From NCBI RefSeq assembly GCF_010183535.1, contig NC_071333.1, forward strand, positions 17,358,587-17,422,586: DNA of 64,000 bases, in the 5' to 3' direction. The position numbers and the translations under genes were made by a program. Each line of letters begins with the position of its first letter. Position 1 is the first letter of the stretch. The notes below the pieces were generated by a model. It had not been told where the DNA came from. It made no database searches and saw only the letters and a program-made list of their open reading frames with translations. Origin of the DNA: Caenorhabditis remanei. Taxonomy: Eukaryota > Nematoda > Chromadorea > Rhabditida > Rhabditidae. Positions 48,236-60,636 of this stretch are shown piece by piece.

Positions 48236-49578
48236 TTTTTTTCTGAAATCAGAGGAAATGAAGTGAAAATAAAACTGATATAGATCTATCTCTATGAGAG
48301 CATGCTCCAGATTATGGAGGCAAACGAGGCAACGTGAAAAACGGAAAGAAAAGACCGAGATAGCGGAAATTTAGAACCAATTCTCGAAAGTTCTCGCTAC
48401 ATCAATGTTATAATGCATTCACACGCGATTTCTATGTTGAAAAACTGCAGATTCGGCGTTATCCATCATCCAATTTCTATAGTAACGACATTGGACGGAG
48501 TTCCAGGAATTGGAGGGATAGAACGTCAGATGATGGCTACAATGTGGGCCGAAAAGAAAAAAATTGTAGCGAAATTGAAATGAGCTGAATCTGAAGGTGT
48601 CTGACCGTGGGTTGCGAGATTTTCGAACCCGATCTTCTTTAATTACTACTCACGATTTTCAAAAAAGCGCTCAATAATCAAAATGATGACAAGAAGGGGA
48701 AAAGGGGAAAAAATAATATGCTGGAAATAGATTCTGCAAATTTGAACTTCATGAAGTGCTGTAAATTGTGTGAAGTAGTTGTAGGTGCTGAATGTCGTCA
48801 AAATCTAGAAAAAACTTGTAAACATCGCTATTCATTTTTTTCTGCTTTATTCTTTCTTATGTTTAACTTGAATTTTAGAACATTCAAGTGATATGGTATA
48901 ATCAATTTTATTAAAGAGATTTTGAATTTTTCAAAAAAATTAAGAAAAGTGAATATAAAGCTATGATAATATAACTTTACGTAAAGAGCTAAGTGTCGTT
49001 AGATCTCCAGGTCAAAAAAGTTCTTAAGCTCTGACAACACAATGACAATGACAGTTTCGGTACGGGGAACAGTATTATGCATGAAAAAGTGAAGTATGGT
49101 CGAGTGTTTTTGGAGAAAAAGTGAAGAAGACAAGGGGTACACGTTTGATACAGTTAGGGGTTTTACAGATAAAATGAAAAAGTCAACCTGCAGTTTATCC
49201 CATTACTTGGGAATACACGAGCAAGTATCAAGAGAATATAGAATCTATATTCCATGATCTACAGGAAAAATAACAATATGCAACCCGTTAGATGAAAAAA
49301 AAACCACTGTCACATAGCAGTCAGTTTGCCGGAAAACAAAGGAGGGGGTGGAGTTACAGGAGTGAGAAAAAAGGGGAAAGACATCAGAATACTGAAAAGC
49401 GTGTGTTTGTGGGTTTTGTGTGTGTGTGAGGGACAGAATAGAAAAAAAAATGAACGCGAGAAGAGTGGATGAGAGATGAGAGTTGAGAAGATAACATATC
49501 AAAAAACATATGGGTTATGATAAATTATACAGTTGAAACACAAAAAAATAGAGATAAACAGATTCAGATTCCGCCTCC
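48236..49578. other. spacer between olrn-1 distal start and eat-20 stop
   Basis: Holds the distal olrn-1 promoter and, toward 49578, the eat-20 3' untranslated region. No open frame with support; a GT-rich run lies at 49410-49435. Confidence 0.5.
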
Positions 49579-52500
49579 TCAAATCAGCCGCTCCTCTTTG
49601 GCAATGTGTGACATTGGCATCGCGTAGGCGGCCGACAGGTTATGCTCCTCGCGCGCCGGATTGTACTTTCCGTGTAATTTACGTGACTGTCGGATGTAGC
49701 GGAAAATGAACAGGGTGGTGGCAAGAAGCAGGAGGCCAAGTACTGAAAATGATATGGAATTGTTAGAGGGAGAAGAAGGTTGTGGTGGGAAGAAAAGTTA
49801 TACCAATTAAAGCGATGATAGCGATGATCCAGCTGGCGGTGGCGCTCGACTGCTTTCCACTCGATGTATGATGGTGTGTCACGTCGGATGGTGTAGTTGG
49901 AACGTTTTTCGACACAATATCTTCATTGGATTCTGGAAAAACTATAAATTAGTTTTACTCAACTTTTTTTGTTCTTTACCTGTTGTCCTCTCCTCCTCAC
50001 TCTCTCCATCCACAACTCCTTCCGTACTAGTCTCCATTTCTGGTTGTGGGTGTGGCATGATAATCATCGGGGTCGCGCTACTAGCAATATCTGGGACGAC
50101 TTGCTTGATTGTCGATGTCATCCAGAATGGCAAGCTAGTCTGTGTAGTTGTAGATGCAATTTCTTCGGATTCGGTATCTTCTGTGGTCATCTCCTCTTCC
50201 TCTTCCATAGTCGTTGTTGGTGCTTCCGTTGTGATTGTGCTGGTTGGTTGAATGAATACTGTTGTGGATGATTGTGTAGAGCTATCCGTAACTTCTTCAG
50301 TCATATCCTCATCTTCATCTGTCTCTTCGATATCAGAAGTTGTTGGTAGAACAGTGGAAGTGACGACAAACTCAGAAGTAGTCGGTACACCGGTAACCAC
50401 TTGCATCGTACTTGGAGTTGGGAATGTCTCCTCGGTTTCATCCGTCGTTTCTTCCTCCTCTTCCTCTTCATTCTCATCCGGCATATTTGGAGATACAAAT
50501 TTGTGCTGTACACCGGTTGTAGGTGCAAATGTTGTAGTTTCGGGCGTTTGTGGGAAGATGAATGTAGTCATCGTTTGTGCTGGAACAGGAACTTCTGATG
50601 GCTGTTGTGGTTGTTGAGGCGGCAGCTGACTGCTCCATGTTGGCTCGCCAGCTGTGATCAGGTGTTGGTTGAATGGCGGTGGGATAGTGGTGGAGCTGAC
50701 GTCGAATGGTCGTAGTGGTTCGCGGGTAACTGTGAAGCCTACTGTAAAATGGTACTTGTTTTGTGAACAATCGATTTTGAGATTTTTGAAGAACTTACCA
50801 AATGGTTCTGATGGCACTTGTTGAGTTGGTGGCATGGTCTGCTGTACTGGAACTGCTGTGGCCAATGTAGTTGTTGTTCCGGCGGTGAAAGTCGTTGGAG
50901 TATTAGCACCAGTACCTGAAATATGTTGCTCACATACATAATTTCACTTAATTATTCTTAACTATACCTGTAGGTAACTGTGAAATTTCAAGAACTGGGA
51001 ACGATGGTGTCACATTATTGACGACAACTGGTTCCGATGGTTGGACACTGGTGGCTGATGGTGCGTGAAGTTGCATGCAGTCGACAAATTCTGAAACAGG
51101 TATTAGTATGTTCTAATTCCAATCGAATTGAATCACATACGTCCATGAATTGGATGTGGGCAGAGGCAATCATAAGTTCCATTGATCAGCGAATGGCTAG
51201 ACATGTTATCCATGTTGTCATCAAGAACGCATTTGGCAGATGGACCGAACATCGAACAGGCGGCATCTCTGGAAGAAAAAATGTTCCTCATTGACTTTTC
51301 TTTCATTTATGTGATTTTTGAAATCAAGTGTTCATGCAAAAGTTTTTTTTTCTGTTCTAAACCCTACAGTTTTCGAAACGCCAACCATTTTATAATTCGG
51401 TAGTCATTTAGTGTTAACGATCGGAACAACAAGGGTGTGTCCCTCCTTGCCCACTTCACATTCCATTGTTCATCCTTTTTTTTTCTCTCGAAAAAGCGAT
51501 TATCTTCCTCCCACCCCAATTCCTTCCTAATTAATCCGATCATCGAATGAGTCCGTTTTCCTCTTTTTTTCTTCCGTGCCGCAAATTTGGAATAATGATG
51601 ATGAAGATGATGATGACCGCAACGAAAAGAAACGACACGATCGGATTGCGCTTAAGAAAATTGAGCAGCAGCCCCCCCCCTTTCCCCGGGGGGTTAGTGG
51701 AGATGAAGAAAAGTTTTGAAATGAGAGCAAACAAAAAGTGACCATAGACACAGGGAGACAGGTCATTGTCGTCGTGTGTGTATGTGTATGCTCCGGGTCG
51801 CGCGCGCTTACCGTTTTTCATTCTCAACCTCTCCGGATTCATCAGGTTGTGTAATCAGCTCTTTTGCAATTGAGAGGAATGAGAGAAGAGGAAAAACAGT
51901 CAGACGGGGCAAAAAGCAGTGCGAAGTCGCTTGTGTCTACTTGGAACTGTTTTGCTCCTTGAGCTCAAATTCGTAACATTATACTGTATGGTCAAGAAGC
52001 TGGGATCAAAAAGTGGAATTCAGACTCTGGGAATAAGAAATCCAGCAAAGTGAATAAGATTAGAATGCGTTTTTTGAAAAAAGGTATTTCCCCGCTTTTG
52101 AAACAGAGTAATCCAATTGTTGAGTGTCAAGATTAAAGCTCTTTACCCTTTTACTCACACCCCGCTCTTTACAGTTGACCCACACTGACCACACACCTGT
52201 CGCGTCGTTTCGCAACTTTCTAATTCTCCCGCTTACGTCTAATATCTCATTTGTGAAACCATTTGGTTAGCGCAAGCTTTGAAAGGACGGTCAAAAACAA
52301 ACATCTCAAGTTGTCAGCGACGGGGGGTAAAATTAGGAAGAGAAAAGAACTCTCCAAGGAGCTAATGAGTGAAGAGGCGAACGTGAACGACTTGACAGTC
52401 GAGTGTCGTTTCATTTTCGAAATTCCAAAAGAGTCAATTCATACCCGAGGCACACGTCAAGTACGTTGCAGTTGGCGCCGGTGAATCCCTGACGACACTC

Positions 52501-54827
52501 GCATTGAGTTTGACCGTCTTTGTGCACACATTGACCGTTTGCACATTCTGGATTACAGATTGGAGTTGTCGTCTCATTGGAGAAAGCCTGAAAATGTGAA
52601 ATGAGTGAATGGCATGAATAGAGTCAAGTAAATGTTAGTTAAACAGAATGATGAATGGCACTGTTGCTCAAAAAGGAGAAAAATGAAAATCAGTTAAGAA
52701 ACAAGATTACACATAATAGAAGTTATTACGCAACACCACCACGTACCGATTCACAAAGCAATCCGGAAAATGCTGGTGGGCAGTCACAGTATGCTCTTCC
52801 ATTTCCTGATCGGCAAACTCCACCGTTTTGGCATGGCACCGCAGAGCACACATCCAACTCGCAACGATCACCGGTAAAGCCATTACGGCATAGACACGTG
52901 GCGGCACCTTCTTGAGAAACTAGGCAGGTACCATTGTTATGACATTCGTGGTTGGCACATGGAGATGGTGGAAGGGTTGGAGGATTTGCGCTGCCAAGGA
53001 CCGATGGGTCGATAACCTGAACATTTTTAGTTCTCAATTTGTCATATTTCCATAAGGTGCCCACATGTGGCTCTGTGTTCCCTTCAGTCAAAAGTTATGA
53101 ATATATGCAAATATAAATAAATGGGTCAAATTACACGTTATGCACTTTTCTACAAAGTGTAAAAATCTAAACAAACCTTGAACAATGGGAATTGTGGTGA
53201 GTTGGCAAGCATGTCGACGTCCTCATTTTCTGAAAAAAAAAACTACTAATGTGTGTTTTATGCTTGGGTCATTTTAGTTGGTCTAGGATCATGCGTTGAG
53301 CCGGAACACAACATGTACATAATTTGCGCAGTGGGTGACCAAAGTGGCTACTCGAGTGCAAAAAGTGAAATGTGGTGGTGTGTTCCGTTTCACACTTATT
53401 TATTTATCAAATAATAATATGTCCTCCTTTTTTGTCTCCCTCCCGAAAAACAAACAGCAACACGCGCCGCTCTTATTTTAAAAGTTCTACTTGGAAAGAA
53501 ATCTCTCTGAAAACTCGAAAACTTACCAGTCTCGCCGTCCTCATTAGCCGCATCCAAGTAGGGACAAGAACAGTTGAGAGCGTTGGCGGTGAACGAGTTT
53601 CTTGAGAGGTGTGGTGGACATCCAGTGGCTTGTTCGGTCTGAACGACAACATCTCGGAGGCAGGCTGGTCCCGTCACTGAAAAAATTGGAATTCGGTTTT
53701 TCTATATGTTTCCTTCCTGCTAGTTGTTGAAATCTTGTATGGATTCAGATGGATAGAAAGAGCTCAGAACAAAAAACGGTAAGGCCGAGAGTCGTTTTAG
53801 AAAGATCCACTTGACGAACAACAAAACATTTTTGCGAAGAAGAGGGAGAAATCCACAAAAACATATTTGTGTGTGTGTGTTGTTGTGCTCAATGCAAATA
53901 TCATGGTATCGGTCCGCAAATTTTTCGAAAACGAGAGGCATAGCGCTTCTGAGATTAGTGTCAACATTGACCTTGGCATGTAAACGAGAACCGGGGTGGA
54001 ATATTTTGGAATGAATACAAAAAAATGGATACAAAATCAGATAATTACTCACCGGATTGAATGCGAATCGAGAAGGTGCGTGGATTTTGACTATGGTCAA
54101 ATGCGGAGTGAGTGGCGGCGCCGTGCTCAAATGTGCAGTCGAGACCGGCGCTTGTCAGCTCCCAGCTGAACCTTTCCCATCGTTTCGAGAAATTTCCGGT
54201 GGCATCTGAAACCAAAATAAAAAATGACTGGTTAGTCATAAAAAATAGGAGGTAAAATTACCATGTGGAGCAACACATTGTGCCATAGTTCTTCCTGTCG
54301 AACTATCAACAACGGAAAGTAATGTAGTTGGCATTCCGGAGATTGATCTGAAATTTAATTTTAAATCTTTGTGCTATGGATTGTTTTATAATGTTTGTAC
54401 TTTGATGTAGGTTCAAGGTTCAAGGTTTTAGGTTTCTAAGTCTTCTTTTATTTTGTTTTATTTCCCTACTAGTCACTATGGAACGCTTGCGTAAGGATTA
54501 CCTTACCTTCACGCTTCCGGTGCAAAGTAATTCAAAATAATTTCCGGTTTTGGAGCAGACTAACGTTCATGTCCAAGTCTAAGAAGTATTGAAAATGAAA
54601 GCTTACCTTAAATACTGATAACCACCGGTCCATGGTAGACTGGATTCGTCAAGTATCCAGACGGCGTTGCCTTGCGAAGGGTTCGTAAAATGAAAAACGT
54701 CGTCTTCGACAGATTGCGCGCGACTAACTGCCACATAAATACCTGCAAAATAAAATGTTTCAATGATTTGATAGGATGATTGATGAGACTTACCAAATAT
54801 TAGCAACACTCGACAGAACGTAGTCAT
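49579..54827 (-). CDS. eat-20: EGF/mucin-like Crumbs-family membrane protein EAT-20
   Basis: Exons: 54794-54827, 54607-54742, 54262-54347, 54053-54205, 53527-53676, 53177-53229, 52747-53016, 52445-52587, 51141-51268, 50968-51090, 50799-50915, 49980-50741, 49804-49932 and 49579-49742, about 815 residues. Order: signal peptide MTTFCRVLLIFGIYVAVSRA; ~200-residue N-terminal globular region; EGF-like domains (CANHECHNNGTCLVS, CSAVPCQNGGVCRSG, CNPECANGQCVHKDG) plus a degenerate Cys module with CLCPHPIHG; a Thr/Ser/Pro-rich mucin-like region of ~300 residues containing Glu/Asp clusters; a membrane segment (SWIIAIIALIVLGLLLLATT); and a 37-40-residue tail with HGKYNPAREEHN and terminal EERLI. The tail matches the Crumbs juxtamembrane FERM motif and PDZ ligand. 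EAT-20 is needed for efficient pharyngeal feeding (established). A 5' untranslated acceptor at about 54930 precedes the ATG. Confidence 0.92.
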
Positions 54828-55369
54828 TTTGATATGGGGTATTAATAGATGGATAATTGATTTTGGCTGCTTACGCAACTCGAACACTGTCTGTTTTTCA
54901 CCTCCGTTTCTCAGTGGAGTTTTGTCAGTCTGAAAGTACAAAAGTTTAAAAAGTGAATAAATATGGTTGTAAGAGGTTTTGTAAATTGGTGAGGAGGCAA
55001 GAAGATTTCCTCTACAGACATAAAACATGTGTGAAGGTTAGCGTCCCCCCGTTAAGAGAATAGAGATCGGCCAAGTAGATGAGAAATGAAAATGAAGAGG
55101 AAGTTAGAATCAAGTAAAAGAATTCGACCTACTTGATTTTAACTACCAAAAAGTTTACTTTATTTGGGGAATAATAATGAACGTGTGCCTCACAGGTGAT
55201 TGTCAAGTAAGACTGTAAAAATAGTTCTAAGAGAAAAAAAATCATGAAGTGACCACTAAAGTGGGGGGGGGTCCTAGACTGGTACCGGGAGGTCGCGTAG
55301 CAAAAATGAGTGAGAGACAAGAAAGTGGGAGGAGTGAGCTGTCAAAACTGCGTAAAAAACAAACTTGAC

Positions 55370-55640
55370 CACCATAACCGCGCACCCCGTCCCGATGGGA
55401 TGATGAGGCGACGGGTAAAACACCTCCCGGGTAGGTGCCTCCTGTTCTGGTCGCGGGGCGCCTGCGCTGGCTGGCTGCTGTTCGGTTCGTGCGAGTGCGC
55501 ACGCGGAGAGACGCGGACAGAAGAAGGTTAGGAGGTGGGGATTCGGAATAGGCGGGCGGGCGGAGACAAATAGCAAAACTCGGCCCGATGAGGCAAGAAA
55601 ATCTGATGGTGAGCAGGGGGGGCACGAGGCGAGCGGAAGA
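55370..55640. promoter_or_regulatory. CpG-rich block upstream of eat-20
   Basis: Unusually GC-rich for this window (CGCGGGGCGCCTGCGCTGG, GTGCGCACGCGGAGAGACGCG, GGCGGGCGGGCGG) and about 0.6-0.8 kb upstream of the eat-20 start. Long frames through it on the minus strand look like composition artefacts. It may be a promoter or 5' untranslated exon of eat-20. Confidence 0.35.
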
Positions 55641-56884
55641 GTGGAACCCCCATCGAATAGCGTTCGGTCTCCGATTCCGTAAATTGATTGTGAAACCGAG
55701 AAGGGTGGAGGGGAGGTGGAAGTGATACAAAAGATTATGAGTTTTTAAGTTCACTTTAGTACTCATTAAGCCCCAAATCGTGGTTTTCTAATTAACTGGT
55801 CACAGTTATACTATGCTTCTTGTTTATAAGAGCTTCGATATAAACAATTCTGGGTTAAGAATTAAGAATACTCAATAAATCGGAAAACAAAGATGAGAAA
55901 AGTTTAGTTAACACAAATGTCCGCGCCTAAACCCATCTAGATCTAAATCCTGGTTTGACCTTCCTCACAATGTGCCCCAGCGAAGAGATCAACCAACTTC
56001 CTACAGTTTCTCAAACTTCATCAAGCGGAAACATTGGTTCTATCCATAGAAAATAAGAAACCGACAGCAGTTTTCTGAGAAAAACAAAAAAACATAGAGA
56101 ATTGTTGAATGGTGAACAAGATAACAGAACTGAAGGACAATTCGATCAAGTGGAAATATAGATTTTCGTTTTTTTTTGACAATTTCAATTTATTTCTCAA
56201 CTTTTCCTTTGAGACAAGGGCTTTCATAAACAAAATGAGGAAGATCTAAACATTTTAAAATAATGCCTACACCACAGCTATGACAACCAAAAAACAAAGT
56301 GTTGAAAAAATGTTAATTTTTTGTGGAGGTTTGGAGTGGAGGTGCTCTCCACAATAACCATCTAAAAGTCGAAACTGACCAGAAGGAGCAAGTCACCGGA
56401 AAGCAAGTCTCAACTAGGCAGGTGGAAAAAATTTGAGGGTGGGTAAACACAAAGGAGCAGCGCCCAGGCGCTACGGTCAGACGTTTCGAAGAGACAAGGC
56501 TGATTTTAAGGGAGGTGAGACGGCGGGCGCCCTTCCCCCGAGACAGACTAATCCTAAAATAGCAAGTTGTATAGTGCACTGTTGGGAAGGGGGACCCACC
56601 ATCAGTCGCCACTTGAGCAGATTATCAACACAACTAGTGGAGGTGGATAGTGCTTGACAAGAAAAAAAAACAACGGGAAGGAATGTTTTTTCAAGTGATG
56701 ATGAATGATGATGATTGCGGTTGTGATGAAAGCAGAACCAGAAACGGGTTGGGTGACTGATTGGGTCACTTATGAAATATGAGGAAATGAGGGAAAGTGA
56801 GGGGTTCTATCTGATTGGGAGATGGAAAAATGTAGGAAAGCAATTTGGTTTTCTTGAGTACACACATTGAACAAAGGAAGTTCA

Positions 56885-57165
56885 TGACGAGCTGAAGTGA
56901 ATTTTTTCTATAAACTGAATCGTAGATAGTTTCGACCCTGCTGATTCCAAAACTGCAAGAAAAATTAGAGAAAAGCTCACGTGGACCGAGTTATGAGCCG
57001 TTAAACTTTTACTACTGAAAAAAATCATTTAAATTAAGTTTGACCGCTTATAATTCTGTTCACGTGAGCTTTTGCCTGATTTTTCTTGCAGTTTTAGAAT
57101 CAGCAGGGTCGAAAGTATCTATGGTCTAATTTATAGAAAAAGTTCAACTTGACTGGTCATATACT
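56885..57165. repeat. inverted-repeat element, copy B
   Basis: The left arm (TTTCTATAAACTGA, TTCGACCCTGCTGATTCCAAAACTGCAAGAAAAAT) pairs with the right arm (ATTTTTCTTGCAGTTTTAGAATCAGCAGGGTCGAAA, CTAATTTATAGAAA). It is related to the element at 19050-19310. The arms include a TTTCTTGCAG block that could act as a cryptic splice acceptor. Confidence 0.7.
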
Positions 57166-59214
57166 TCCCTTGTAAGTTATGAAAACTTGATAATGGGGAA
57201 ACACCACTAGGTAAAATTATAAGAATTTCCGGAACAACAAAATTTAATGTTTGATTTATCTCCTTATGTGATTAAAACCATAAATCTTGATATCAATGTT
57301 AACAAAAAATTATTCCGAATAACCCGAATTTCTTCCTACCAAACGATCTTCCTGAAGACGAATTAATGGGTTTGAGAATAAATTAGTTTCATGTTGCACC
57401 CTCTCGAAAACCCAATATATGTTTATGTTTTCTATCGCAATGAATAAGAAAAAAAGGGAAAAAAGAAACGAGACCAATTCGAAAGTCTTGATTAATTGTC
57501 TTGGTTCGGCCTATTCGGTAATAAGAAATTGAGGGGAGAACGAAACAAAGACAATGGGTAAGGTAGTCGAATGAAACTAGAAACGACGTTTAGGTTAGGT
57601 ACTGGTATTCTAACCAGTCGAAAAAAGAAGTATTGTTGTTCATAGTCTCAAGAAATCAATGAAACCAAACCGTAATTTCTTACATAAGAACCAGTAGTCA
57701 TTCATCAAATAATCGTTCTTAGTTCAGTTTTCTCAAGATTCTCTCTGTCAAGATCATACGATTCGGTTTTTTTTTGTTTTTTGTATCTTGTGTTTGTGAT
57801 GTAAGTTATTATTCTTGTTATGTTATTATGACACTTATTAGAGAACAAAAACTGTTTTAATTGTAGATGGTCAAAGGGATGGGAATTGGGTGAACTGTAA
57901 TTTCGAAACGGAAGAATGACTTGGAAGATCAATTTACTTTGAATTCTCGAGAATTGAAAAAAAACTGCAAAAACCAGATGATCCTAGTTGGGTCGTTACG
58001 TTTTGCAGATATACAGATATAGGCATACCTAGGAGACGTAGGTATAGAAACAAAAACACAAAAATATGACAACATCGGGTAAATCGATCGGGATGGCAAA
58101 AAGAGAAACCGAAAAAGAAAAAAAACCGCTGCCACCCTCCAACCCAACGTCGTATTCTTTCTCATCTTAGAATACAAGCGGTCTCACCCTCGAACACAAT
58201 TGCAGAAATTGCCAAAAGAACGGCGGGAAGATGAAGACATAGGAGGAACAGCTGAAGATTCCAGCTGTTCAAAGTTCAATGAAGTGGAAGATGAGAGGAA
58301 ATGTTGAAGTACAGATCTAGTCTGAGATTTTTTTAGTCACGACACTTACACATATAAGATCTCAAATCTCACTGAATTTTTTTTTCGTGTTGTAAGGTCA
58401 AGTGACAGATGGTTAAATCATTAAATGAGAAAAAGTTTTTTCTGAAAAACGTGTGAAGAAAACGATGTTGAAAAAAGATTCGAACTATAACTCTCAGGTT
58501 GGTACTAAATGTTTAAGACGCACATGCTCGGAAAGCTAGCCTAGCAAAGTGTTTCTTAAAACAGATGTGATCCCCAATTATCAAAACAATTGTACATTTC
58601 TGGTTTTGTTCAGAAACCATATGTTGATGGAACCCAAAAAAGCATAAGAAAAAAAAAGTTTGTTGAGTTTTTCAGTTCCCGAAACCGCCAAAAAAGGAGA
58701 AAAAAAAAGAACTGCAAAACGACTTGGGTATGGGAGACAAAAGGCATTCCAATACACCAGTTGGCTAGGACAGAAGATATACGAGGATATATAAAAGAGA
58801 ACGAAGATGGCAGATGCGCAGGTCAACAAACGGTGTATACAAATGGTAGGGAGAGCGGTTGGTGTTGGTGAAGGTGGTGGGAGACGACGACGGACTAAGG
58901 AGTTGAGAAAAAAGAGGAGAAAAGGGTGCGAACGCATTCCGACCGTGTCGTTTTTGACCTCCTCCGTCTCCGCCGGGTACCTTATAACGGTGTTGTGTGG
59001 GAAGGTTATTATCTTGAGAACCGTTAGTCGAAGTTACTACCACTTAACTCATATCGATTGTAAATTACAAAACATGGAACGGTTTATCTCTCTTTCTCAT
59101 TTAGGTCGGTTTTCTTTCAACGCAGTTACTTAGTTAGATGAACAACAGGTTTTGATTTTCTTATTTTCTCAATGCCACAAAACACTATCTATCTGATCAG
59201 CAATTAATACTTAC

Positions 59215-59264
59215 CTCCTTTTGACAAAAACCCAAAATGATCTGGAGGCCTTGAAGATGGTTAC
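59215..59264 (-). other. candidate noncoding exon, minus strand
   Basis: Fifty bases bounded by a minus-strand acceptor TTTTTTCAG and donor GGAG|GTAAGT, with no ATG. It lies 4.4 kb upstream of eat-20 on the same strand, so it could be a distal 5' untranslated exon that splices to the acceptor near 54930. Splice sites alone support it. Confidence 0.25.
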
Positions 59265-60636
59265 CTGAAAAAATATCAAGGTATATGTCAAACGGATGAA
59301 CATCAAAGATTGCGAAAAAAAATCGGTAAAATATAATTTCCGCAAAAGGAAAATGGTATACCCAAGATAGGAGACATCGATAAGACAAATCCCAAGGACA
59401 GCTGTCAACGGTAACCGAGGGGAGAGAGAAAATTACGAGAGCTCCTCACGCAATATCGGTCACTTTTGACATGTGCTCAAATATTATAAGTTTAATGGGA
59501 AAGAGATAGGCCACCTTTCCGAATATGGAAGAAGAATCACGATTTGAGTTGCAAGTCGAAGACGAAGCACATATACCGAAAGAAAAAAACCAAAGAATAG
59601 GAGATCCTTCGATAGATCTCCGTTTTCCGGCAGGAGAGTCTATTCGGTTGGAGATTAGGTGGGATTTGTGGCTAAGAAGATTCTCGACCCGGAGGTGAAT
59701 TGCAATTAGGCATGGTTTAAAGCTTGCAAACGGTTGTTAGATGGAAAATCGCAAATCAGACTCTGCCAGAGAAAATACAGTTAGTACAAATACTTCCGTA
59801 CAGTCATACATGCTGGTTCATACTCAGGGACTGCTCATTGAATAAAAAGAAAAAACACACGAATTGGTAGACTATGTTTGAGGTAAAGTGGACAGTCAGA
59901 CGCGTATTCAAGATGTAACAAGCGGATGAAGTGAAAGAAACTAGTTCCTATGTGTGGATAGCCTCAATTCCGTTGAAAAAAAAACTACGTGAGAGGAATG
60001 GATAGGTAGAGGAGGGGAATTTTTGTTTCACCTTTTTCTATCCTTTATTCAAACTTTCTCTGTCTAGAAATTTTGAAAAACATTTGAAAAAATCTTTATT
60101 ATCAAAAAGAAAAGAAATCAAAAACAGTCCTTTAACATATTCCTGCGTGAATGTTTGTGTCTGAAGAGCATGGAGTACTCCATAATAAACCGATCGGCAA
60201 ATAACGGGACCATCTGTCAAGAATACCTCCACACCTTTCTTTTCCCCCTTTTCCTTTCTACGTCATGTGTATCGCTATTTGAATTTGCTCCTTCCACTGC
60301 ACAGGCACCCCTAACCTCACCGGGCCGCAGCAAACGCGCTCCAATGAGACGTCGGCAAACTATCTCTCGTCGAGTGTCGCGTTGGCCGCAATCTCCCAAG
60401 ATTTGAGTCGTTTCATACCTTTTTTGTCGTGTAAATCCGTTTTCGGGATTTTTTGATGGAAAATAATTAATCTAAATTTTACCCAAAAATTCTTTTGAAG
60501 ATTTTATCGATTTTTTGTAAAATGTTCCTTTTCACCTAGGCCACGTCACCTTATGGCCACTGTGCACACTATTGATTTCCTCTGGCATTCGTATTAACCT
60601 ATTCATTTTTCTTTTTTTCAGGGTAATTTCTTCAAA

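Larger units (their letters stand above)
54828..60621. other. divergent intergenic region between eat-20 and hke-4.2
   Basis: No protein gene supported. Contents: acceptor for an eat-20 5' untranslated exon near 54930; CpG-rich block 55370-55640; GC-richer patch 56440-56660; foldback element 56885-57165; candidate minus-strand noncoding exon 59215-59264; GC-rich patch 60290-60405 near hke-4.2. Confidence 0.55.

Noticed and set aside
48600..48650. tRNA-like TTCGAACCC motif
   Set aside because: Only a B-box-like match; no acceptor, D or anticodon stems can be folded around it.
49868..50617. Ser/Val-rich plus-strand frames
   Set aside because: Antisense shadows of the Thr-rich mucin-like exon of eat-20.
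55242..55766. 174-codon minus-strand frame across the CpG-rich block
   Set aside because: Its length is explained by GC-rich composition, which lowers stop frequency. It is Pro/Arg/Ser-rich with no domain and no clean splice boundaries.
60155..60406. 83-codon frame with basic Arg-rich end upstream of hke-4.2
   Set aside because: The basic end comes from a GC-rich patch and the opposite strand is equally open. No splice link to a neighbour and no recognisable protein.
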